Assembly: GCA_946480245.1 (NCBI GenBank)
Contig: CAMLIZ010000220.1
Span: 1-5,680, forward strand
Reading direction: 5' to 3'
Length of the DNA: 5,680 nucleotides
Origin: an uncultured Pseudomonadota bacterium
Lineage (GTDB): Bacteria > Pseudomonadota > Gammaproteobacteria > Burkholderiales > Burkholderiaceae
In this document: positions 1 through 5,680 of the stretch, one piece after another
Numbering within the stretch: the stretch's first letter is position 1
How the letters are laid out: each line of letters opens with the position of its first letter
Notes under the pieces: generated by a model
What the model saw: only the letters and a program-made list of their open reading frames with translations
Database searches by the model: none
What the model was told of the DNA's origin: nothing
Made by a program: the position numbers and the translations under genes

Positions 1-1126
1 GCAGCAGGTGCAAGGCGCAACGCTCCAGATCCGCCATGTCGGCCAGGCCGCGCTGGCGCTTCAGCGCCGCATACTCGGCCAGCAGCACGCGCGCCAGTCG
101 CACCATGCGCAGGTGTTCGTCGTGGGACTGCTGCTGCTCGATCGCGCAGCGGATCTCCTCCAGCAACGCGAGCGCCTCGGGCAGACCCGGCGCATCGAGC
201 TTCTGGCGCGGCTTGCCTTCCTTGGTGAGCAGCGCCACTCGCGCTCCCTCGTACGCCTGAGCCGCATCTGCCACGGCGAGCGCGCTCTCCAACGTCGTGG
301 CCTGCTTGCGTGCCACCGCGGCAGTCTGCGCACCGAGCGAGCGTGCAAGCTGCGCCAGCAGCTGTTGTGCCTCCAAGCCCTTGATGCGCTCGGCCGGATG
401 CGCCAGGCCGGCCAGCAGCGGCCAGCGTTCGGCAGCCGGCTCGATGCTGCGTTCCAGCGTGCCGGCGGTATCGGCCGCCTCCAACTCCACCCGACGCTGC
501 CAGGCCGCCTGCAGCCATTTGCGCAGTTGAGACCGACCGCGCGCGGCCACTTGCGAAAAGAAGTCCTCTCGCAACGCGGCATCGGCGCGCACCACGGCGT
601 GGAAGCGGCGGAACAGCTCCGGCTCCAGATCCTCGGTGTCTTCCACCAGTTCCATGTTGGGTGCCATGCCGAGCTGCGCCAGCAGCTCCAGCGGTGCGGC
701 GCGCATCAGCTGCGAGAACCAGCCATGGAACGTGCGGATCTCGACGCCCCGCCCCCGCACCAGCAGCTGCTCATGCAGCGCCGCCAGCCGCCCGCTCAGG
801 GCCTGCGCCTGATCGGCGCCCACGCCTCGTTGCCGCAGTGCCTGCACACGCTCGCCTTCGTCGGCGTGCGCAAAGTCGCGCAACCAGTCGGACAGGCGCT
901 CGCGCATCTCGCCCGCGGCCTTGCGCGTGAACGTGATCGCGAGGATCTGCTGCGGCTCGGCGCCCGCCAGCAGGGCACGCAGGATGCGCGACACCAACAT
1001 CCAGGTCTTGCCGGCACCGGCGCATGCTTCGACCACCACGCTGCGCGCCGGATCGCAGGCCGCGGCGTAGAACGCGTCTGCGTCGACGTGTCTTCCGTCG
1101 ATGCGGTAGGCCGGCTCCCGGCTCAT
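1..1126 (-). CDS. UvrD/AddA-type superfamily 1 DNA helicase, N-terminal part (runs off left edge)
   Basis: This is the first 375 codons of a large ATP-dependent DNA helicase of the UvrD/RecB/AddA group; the frame is open from the ATG at 1126 down to base 2. Seen: the Walker A loop ACAGAGKT at residues 34-41, motif Ia TFTRKAAGEM at 65-74, motif Ib TFHGW at 132-136, and a GLADMADL segment near 360-367 that corresponds to the conserved (V/I)DFxDL stretch before the Walker B region. Walker B and the C-terminal motifs would lie outside the window. The start is well fixed: AGGAG lies 8 bases before the ATG (bases 1135-1139, complement), and the ATG overlaps the stop of the upstream nuclease gene as ATGA. 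Known for the family: AddA unwinds DNA from double-strand ends and usually has a C-terminal nuclease domain. Inferred: it works in a complex with the neighbouring AddB-like nuclease in recombinational repair. Whether it carries its own nuclease domain cannot be seen, so I withhold a gene symbol. Confidence 0.93.
   Translation of the reverse strand, partial: MSREPAYRIDGRHVDADAFYAAACDPARSVVVEACAGAGKTWMLVSRILRALLAGAEPQQILAITFTRKAAGEMRERLSDWLRDFAHADEGERVQALRQRGVGADQAQALSGRLAALHEQLLVRGRGVEIRTFHGWFSQLMRAAPLELLAQLGMAPNMELVEDTEDLEPELFRRFHAVVRADAALREDFFSQVAARGRSQLRKWLQAAWQRRVELEAADTAGTLERSIEPAAERWPLLAGLAHPAERIKGLEAQQLLAQLARSLGAQTAAVARKQATTLESALAVADAAQAYEGARVALLTKEGKPRQKLDAPGLPEALALLEEIRCAIEQQQSHDEHLRMVRLARVLLAEYAALKRQRGLADMADLERCALHLL
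1123..1126 (-). other. ATGA stop/start overlap between nuclease and helicase genes
   Basis: The TGA stop of the AddB-like gene and the ATG of the helicase gene share bases, read as ATGA on the minus strand. A good ribosome site, AGGAG, lies inside the end of the upstream gene. This arrangement normally gives translational coupling and near-equal output of the two proteins, which fits two subunits of one complex. Confidence 0.9.
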
Positions 1127-3750
1127 TGCGGCGGCTCCTGCGGCTCAGCCCAATGGTCACGCCGGCACAAGCCTCGTGCCTCGCAGTGCTCGCACACAGC
1201 ACCTTCGCCGAGGGCCGGCAGCGTGGCGCCGCCACGCAGGCGTCGCAGTTCGTCGGCCAGGCCGCGCAGCAGCACCTGGGCGCTGGCCTGCACGTCGGCG
1301 TGCGGCACCTCCTTCACGCCGTCACTGTCATCGAGTGCGAGGTAGGCGGCCTCGAGCTCCGGCACGTCGGCAGTGAGCATTTCCAATGCGGCGTAGAACG
1401 CCAGCTGCGTGTCCTCCAGCGGCTCACGCACGCGCTGGCGCAGGCTTTGCAGCGGCACGGTCTTGTAGTCGATCAGCTGGCGCACGTTGCCGGGCAGCAA
1501 ATCCACCCGATCGATACGGCCCTTCAACGCGACGCCCTCCAGTTCGGGCACCTCGGCATGGCGTTCGGTCTCGCCCTCCAGCCACTGTGCGCCTGCTGCG
1601 TCGCGCTGCTGCAGCCACACGATGTAGTGCGGCGCGAAGCGCTCGAACGACGCCTCGAAGGGCAGGAAGCTCGCATCGTCGAGCCCGGCCTGCGCGCGCT
1701 CCGCCTGCGCCCAGTGACGCAGCGCTGCCAGATCGTCCGCTGGGGGCCGCGCCGCCGGGCGATGGGCGTGGAACTGCAGCAGCACGGCATGCAGCCAGTT
1801 GCCGTAGTCGCGCTTCTCCGCCTCCTCATCCAGTTCTTCAGCTTCCTGAAGGCGCAGCAGGCTGCGGGCGAAGAAGCGGTACGGGCAGTCGCGCAGGGCC
1901 TCCACGGCGCTCGCGCTCAACGCCGCAGGCAGGCGATGGCCAGCCCGCGGCGCGGGGCGGGGCTGCGCCTTCACCTCGAGCGCATGTTCGATGCGTGCAT
2001 CGGGCGCTGCCGCGATGGGCGCTCCAGCGCGCTCGCGTCGCAGCGCCAGCCGCTCCAGCAGCAGGCTCGCTTCCAACGGTTCGCCGTCGTCCTGGCGCCT
2101 GAAGGACAGCAGCACCTGCGGCACGCGCAGCAGCTGCGCCAGTGCCAGCGCTTCCTGCCGCTGCTGGTCGGCTACCGAGGGCAAGCCGAGCGCGATGCTC
2201 GTGGTTTCTCCGAGCAGCGCGTCGGGCGCCGCCGGCACACCCAGGCGCCGATCGTCGGCGCCGGGCAGCACGGCGGCGGCGAACGGCCGCAGCAAGGCGC
2301 GCCGCAGCGGGGTGATCACCACCGCCGGCGGGGTGGCAGGTGCCGGGGGCACGAACACGGCCTGTTCCAGCGCTTCGTCCACCGACTGCACGAATTCCGG
2401 CCAACGCATCGGCAGCACCTCGGCCAAGGTGCGCCACGCAGCATCGGCCGTCTCGAGATGCAGCGCCGCAATCAACTGCACGCCCGCCGCATCGTCCTGC
2501 AATGCCTGCCACTGCCCGCTGGCCTGCAGCGCCTTCGCGAGCTGGCGTGTCCATTGCGCGAGCGTCGCGCGCCCGCTGCCCAGGCCCGCCATACACTGCT
2601 CGGCCCACCCGCGCAACACTGCTGCACCGTCGGGCAGCGCGATGCCCTCGAGCGCCGCGCGGCGCGTGCAGCCGGCACGGCGAAGCGCACGCTCGAGCGC
2701 GTCGACCGACTGCAACGAGCGGTCCTGCCCGCTTTCCGGCAGAGCCTTCAGCCAGTCCAGCAGATCGTCCGTGCCGGCTTGCGGCGCGGATGCACGCAGC
2801 AACGCCATCACCCCTGCAGCGGCCCGCGTGGTCGACAGCTTCCAGCCGGTTTCGTCGAGCACAGGCACCTGCTGGCGCGCCAGCAAAGCGCTGACGCGAC
2901 GCACCAGCACACGGTCCTGCGCGATCAGTGCCAGCGGTTGTGCGCCACGTTGCAGCAGCGCGAGCAATTGCGCTGCCGCCTGCTCGGCCTCGTCCTCGAA
3001 GTCCTCGCAAGTCAGGCGACGCAGCTGCGTGCGCGGCGGCACGGCCTGCAAGGGGTCGGCCTCGTTCGTATCGGCATCGAGCAGCAGGCAGGGCAGGTCG
3101 TGCCTGGCGGCGTCGAGCAGGCCCTGCAGCATGGGATCGGCGCCGCCGGCTTGCAGCACGATCAGTCCGCCTGGCCGCAGCGCGAACAAGCGGTCGTCCG
3201 GCCAGGGACTGCTGGCGGCCACCCATTCCAGTGCCAGGCGAGCGAGCAGGCGCTCCAGCCCGCCCGGTCCATCGGCCGGTGCCAACGCTGCACGCGAGCG
3301 CATCTCCCATTCACTGCGCGCGTCGGGCGGCAATGCCGCGGCGCGTCGCCCAAGCCGGTGCGCGCAATCCACCACTTGCCCCAACGTCTGTTCGAAGCCG
3401 CGCGGATCGCGCTCAGCCCACTGACGCGACCAGTTCGCCTCACGGAGCATCTGCCGGGCGCGCAGCCGGTCATGAGCCACGTCGAAACTGATCGCACCCG
3501 CAGGTCGCTGCTGTGGTGCACAGGTGGCCGACAGGGTGCGCAAGGTCTCGATACGCGGCATCCATCCGCCAAGCCGGGCCCAGGCCTGGCGTGCCAACGT
3601 CAGATGCTGTGCGAGGGGCAGCAGCAGCACCGCATCACGCGGCGGCACCTGCCGCTCGGCAAGCCATGCAGCTGCGTGCGATGCGATGCGATCCCATGCG
3701 CACGCGGGAAGGTCAGCGAAATCGAGCGTGAGGCGGGCTATCTCGGCCAT
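1123..3750 (-). CDS. AddB-like PD-(D/E)XK nuclease with four-cysteine Fe-S signature (probable DNA repair protein)
   Basis: An 875-residue protein, about the length of the proteobacterial 'probable DNA repair protein' family related to AddB and clearly shorter than Bacillus AddB. The C-terminal third is a RecB-type nuclease: GNWLHAVL with His654, GRIDRVD at 744-750, IDYKT with Asp761 and Lys763, and a QLAFY segment at 782-786. Four cysteines frame it, Cys622 in CPYRFF and Cys853/856/862 in CX2CX5C, the same arrangement that holds an iron-sulfur cluster in AddB. The N-terminal two thirds are poorly recognisable and show no Walker A motif, so this part is probably a helicase-like scaffold without ATPase activity. 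Inferred role: the nuclease partner of the adjacent helicase, trimming DNA ends for homologous recombination. The start is uncertain: the ATG at 3750 has no strong Shine-Dalgarno, and an in-frame TTG at 3777 would add nine residues. I chose the ATG because no ribosome site precedes the TTG. Confidence 0.93.
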   Translation of the reverse strand: MAEIARLTLDFADLPACAWDRIASHAAAWLAERQVPPRDAVLLLPLAQHLTLARQAWARLGGWMPRIETLRTLSATCAPQQRPAGAISFDVAHDRLRARQMLREANWSRQWAERDPRGFEQTLGQVVDCAHRLGRRAAALPPDARSEWEMRSRAALAPADGPGGLERLLARLALEWVAASSPWPDDRLFALRPGGLIVLQAGGADPMLQGLLDAARHDLPCLLLDADTNEADPLQAVPPRTQLRRLTCEDFEDEAEQAAAQLLALLQRGAQPLALIAQDRVLVRRVSALLARQQVPVLDETGWKLSTTRAAAGVMALLRASAPQAGTDDLLDWLKALPESGQDRSLQSVDALERALRRAGCTRRAALEGIALPDGAAVLRGWAEQCMAGLGSGRATLAQWTRQLAKALQASGQWQALQDDAAGVQLIAALHLETADAAWRTLAEVLPMRWPEFVQSVDEALEQAVFVPPAPATPPAVVITPLRRALLRPFAAAVLPGADDRRLGVPAAPDALLGETTSIALGLPSVADQQRQEALALAQLLRVPQVLLSFRRQDDGEPLEASLLLERLALRRERAGAPIAAAPDARIEHALEVKAQPRPAPRAGHRLPAALSASAVEALRDCPYRFFARSLLRLQEAEELDEEAEKRDYGNWLHAVLLQFHAHRPAARPPADDLAALRHWAQAERAQAGLDDASFLPFEASFERFAPHYIVWLQQRDAAGAQWLEGETERHAEVPELEGVALKGRIDRVDLLPGNVRQLIDYKTVPLQSLRQRVREPLEDTQLAFYAALEMLTADVPELEAAYLALDDSDGVKEVPHADVQASAQVLLRGLADELRRLRGGATLPALGEGAVCEHCEARGLCRRDHWAEPQEPPQ
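1135..1139 (-). promoter_or_regulatory. Shine-Dalgarno site for the helicase gene
   Basis: AGGAG on the minus strand, 8 bases before the helicase ATG and within the last codons of the nuclease gene. It is the strongest ribosome-binding match in the window and confirms the start at 1126. Confidence 0.75.
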
Positions 3751-3867
3751 AGCGGCAGTTGCGGGCCCTGACGGCAAAGGGAGACGGGGCTTTATGTCAG
3801 AATGATTCCGCCCCTCGAATATTCAACGAATACCCGGCATGTAGGGGCCGAAACGAGGATGCCAACA
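3751..3867. promoter_or_regulatory. Divergent intergenic region between the repair pair and trxA
   Basis: This 117-base gap must hold the promoters for the leftward nuclease-helicase pair and the rightward trxA gene. No match is convincing. On the plus strand the best candidates are CTGACG (3768-3773) with a 17-base spacer to TTTATG (3791-3796), and an extended -10-like TGTCAGAAT (3795-3803) without a good -35. On the minus strand CATAAA (complement of 3792-3797) is a possible -10, but it also lacks a good -35. An AT-richer patch at 3816-3832 carries CGAATA twice, starts 11 bases apart, and contains the palindrome GAATATTC (3817-3824); this could be an operator. The promoters themselves are inferred from the gene layout. 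Confidence 0.4.
3855..3858 (+). promoter_or_regulatory. Shine-Dalgarno site that sets the trxA start
   Basis: GAGG with a 9-base gap to the ATG at 3868. Two other in-frame ATGs exist upstream (3802 and 3859). The one at 3859 directly abuts this site and so cannot use it, and the one at 3802 has no purine-rich site before it, so 3868 is preferred. Confidence 0.7.
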
Positions 3868-4197
3868 ATGAGTAGTGAACTGATCAAACACGTCTCCGAC
3901 GCGTCGTTCGAAAGCGATGTGCTGAACGCCGAGAAGCCCGTGCTCGTGGATTATTGGGCCGAGTGGTGCGGTCCCTGCAAGATGATCGCACCGATCCTCG
4001 ACGAGGTCTCCAAGGATTACGGCGACCGGCTGCAGATCGCGAAGATGAACGTGGACGAAAACCGCGACGTGCCTGCGAAATTCGGCATCCGCGGCATCCC
4101 GACGCTCATGCTGTTCAAGGGCGGTCAGCTTGCCGCCACCAAGGTGGGCGCGCTGTCGAAGGCACAGTTGACCGCCTTCCTCGACGGTCATCTATAA
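3868..4197 (+). CDS. trxA: Thioredoxin 1
   Basis: A complete 109-residue thioredoxin, the same size as Escherichia coli TrxA counted with its Met. It is a cytoplasmic dithiol carrier that reduces disulfides in proteins such as ribonucleotide reductase and is itself recharged by thioredoxin reductase with NADPH. Seen: the active site WCGPC at residues 33-37 with redox cysteines 34 and 37, the buried Asp28 in VDYW, Lys59, and the cis-proline Pro78 in GIPT. There is no signal peptide or membrane segment, so it acts in the cytoplasm. The frame stays open 22 codons upstream to an ATG at 3802, but the added residues are not thioredoxin-like, and the Shine-Dalgarno site supports 3868. It lies 258 bases upstream of rho on the same strand, a common order in betaproteobacteria. 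Its last codons contain a probable promoter for rho, and no clear terminator follows it, so some transcripts may run through into rho. Confidence 0.98.
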   Translation: MSSELIKHVSDASFESDVLNAEKPVLVDYWAEWCGPCKMIAPILDEVSKDYGDRLQIAKMNVDENRDVPAKFGIRGIPTLMLFKGGQLAATKVGALSKAQLTAFLDGHL

Positions 4198-4198
4198 T
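4168..4198 (+). promoter_or_regulatory. Probable sigma-70 promoter for rho inside the end of trxA
   Basis: TTGACC (4168-4173, five of six to the -35 consensus) is followed by a 19-base spacer and a perfect TATAAT (4193-4198). The -10 box overlaps the trxA stop codon TAA (4195-4197). The spacer is two bases longer than ideal, which would weaken the promoter but not exclude it. It is the best promoter match found anywhere in the window. Transcription would begin near 4205 and give rho a leader of about 250 bases. A chance match is possible, since TATAAT is partly forced by the CTA-TAA codons, but such a match is uncommon in DNA this rich in G+C. Confidence 0.5.
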
Positions 4199-4209
4199 CG
4201 GCCGGAAAT

Positions 4210-4263
4210 GTCGCGGGCGCTCCAGCCCTTGACGGCCAAAAGCAACAGGCCAGAGCCCGCGAC
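4210..4263 (+). repeat. Inverted repeat at the 5' end of the proposed rho leader
   Basis: GTCGCGGGC (4210-4218) pairs perfectly with GCCCGCGAC (4255-4263), nine GC-rich base pairs enclosing 36 bases. Two more pairs form past a bulged G, and a GGCC/GGCC pair is possible inside. If transcription starts near 4205, this structure sits at the very 5' end of the rho messenger and could protect it from decay. There is no T run after it, so it is not a typical terminator. Confidence 0.5.
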
Positions 4264-4274
4264 CTGCATTGCCA

Positions 4275-4295
4275 CCACGCCGCTGTAGCGCGTGG
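4275..4295 (+). repeat. Compact GC-rich hairpin in the rho leader
   Basis: CCACG (4275-4279) pairs with CGTGG (4291-4295), and after a bulged C the CGC (4281-4283) pairs with GCG (4288-4290) around a TGTA tetraloop. This gives eight base pairs, seven of them G-C. It lies between the first inverted repeat and the T/C-rich tract. It could be part of a weak terminator with the T run at 4321-4326, but the distance is too long for the classical type. Confidence 0.4.
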
Positions 4296-4403
4296 GTTCG
4301 GCTCCAAACTCCAGCGTTCCTTTTTTCGTTTTCTTCGCGCTCGCGAGTTGCGCGCTGCTCAACCCGGCTCTGCGGCCGACAGCGCTACAAGCCGAAAGCT
4401 CCC

Positions 4404-4434
4404 GGTGAATCCGCCTTTGGCGAAGGCGCTCACC
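4404..4434 (+). repeat. Two-part hairpin just upstream of the rho start
   Basis: An outer stem GGTGA (4404-4408) with TCACC (4430-4434) and an inner stem CGCCTT (4412-4417) with AAGGCG (4423-4428) are separated by a small asymmetric internal loop; the terminal loop is TGGCG. The eleven base pairs end 21 bases before the rho ATG and 7 bases before its AGGG ribosome site. The hairpin leaves that site free but would influence access to it, so it is a candidate for translation control. Confidence 0.45.
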
Positions 4435-4441
4435 TACCACC

Positions 4442-4445
4442 AGGG
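4442..4445 (+). promoter_or_regulatory. Weak Shine-Dalgarno site for rho
   Basis: AGGG with 10 bases to the ATG at 4456. The match is short and a little far from the start. It nevertheless agrees with the N-terminus MHLSELK that aligns with known Rho proteins. Confidence 0.5.
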
Positions 4446-4455
4446 TTGTCCACCC

Positions 4456-5680
<1,225 letters not shown>

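Larger units (their letters stand above)
4198..4455 (+). promoter_or_regulatory. trxA-rho intergenic region, probable long rho leader
   Basis: A 258-base gap without a convincing gene. It contains three inverted repeats (listed separately), a T/C-rich tract at 4317-4338 that stands out from the GC-rich surroundings, and a weak Shine-Dalgarno site for rho. A classical terminator (stable hairpin directly followed by a T run) is not present: the T run at 4321-4326 lies 25 bases after the nearest strong hairpin, although a weak CGCTG/CAGCG pair (4281-4285 with 4312-4316) does lie close to it. Known from enterobacteria: rho has a long leader and Rho represses itself through it by early termination. 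Whether that holds here is inference. Confidence 0.45.

Noticed and set aside
8..1345. A 445-codon open frame on the plus strand across the helicase gene.
   Set aside because: The minus-strand frame here carries Walker A and motifs Ia and Ib in the right order, while the plus-strand translation is low in complexity and matches nothing I know.
1838..3310. Long alternative frames of several hundred codons on both strands inside the nuclease gene.
   Set aside because: They are very rich in Arg, Ala and Gly, as expected from reading GC-rich codons out of frame, and they overlap a well-supported gene completely.
1024..3771. A 915-codon open frame on the plus strand across the nuclease gene.
   Set aside because: It lies antisense to a protein with clear nuclease and cysteine motifs. 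In GC-rich genes the complementary frame is often free of stops. Its translation is rich in Arg, Gln, His and Ala with no recognisable domain.
3748..3777. A TTG start at 3777 for the nuclease gene.
   Set aside because: No ribosome site precedes it and the nine added residues look like untranslated leader. It cannot be fully excluded, because the ATG at 3750 also lacks a strong site.
3802..3867. A longer thioredoxin starting at the ATG at 3802.
   Set aside because: The extra 22 residues are not thioredoxin-like, and the GAGG site is placed for the ATG at 3868, which gives the usual family length.
4288..4316. A GGTTCGGCTCC segment that recalls the T arm of a tRNA.
   Set aside because: The flanking bases do not form a five-pair T stem, and no acceptor or anticodon arm can be built around it.

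Overview
This is a GC-rich chromosomal window (roughly two thirds G+C by eye) that looks like a betaproteobacterium, most probably of the order Burkholderiales. The evidence is the Rho sequence, whose N-terminus (MHLSELK...) and nuclease-region wording resemble Rho of that group, together with the gene order: a helicase/nuclease repair pair divergent from trxA-rho. No mobile element, CRISPR array, tRNA or rRNA is visible. Family and genus cannot be fixed from the sequence alone.

Left part (minus strand, 1-3750): two co-directional genes run leftwards. The first (3750 to 1123) encodes an 875-residue AddB-like protein with a C-terminal PD-(D/E)XK nuclease and a four-cysteine iron-sulfur signature. 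Its stop codon overlaps the start of the second gene in an ATGA, and that second gene (1126 to beyond the left edge) encodes a UvrD/AddA-type superfamily 1 helicase, of which only the first 375 residues are present. Together they look like an AddAB-type end-processing enzyme for double-strand-break repair.

Centre (3751-3867): a 117-base divergent intergenic region separates the repair pair from trxA. It has only weak promoter matches, but an AT-richer patch carries a six-base direct repeat spaced one helical turn apart.

Right part (plus strand, 3868-5680): trxA (thioredoxin 1, complete, 109 residues) is followed by a 258-base gap and then rho (transcription termination factor, 408 codons present, probably lacking about a dozen C-terminal residues). 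The gap is the most interesting part of the window. A near-consensus sigma-70 promoter sits inside the end of trxA, with its TATAAT overlapping the trxA stop codon. It would make a rho messenger with a leader of about 250 bases holding three separate inverted repeats and a T/C-rich tract. Because Rho is known to control its own gene in enterobacteria, this leader is a reasonable candidate for autoregulation. Otherwise the window is ordinary housekeeping DNA, and I do not see a new multi-gene system in it.
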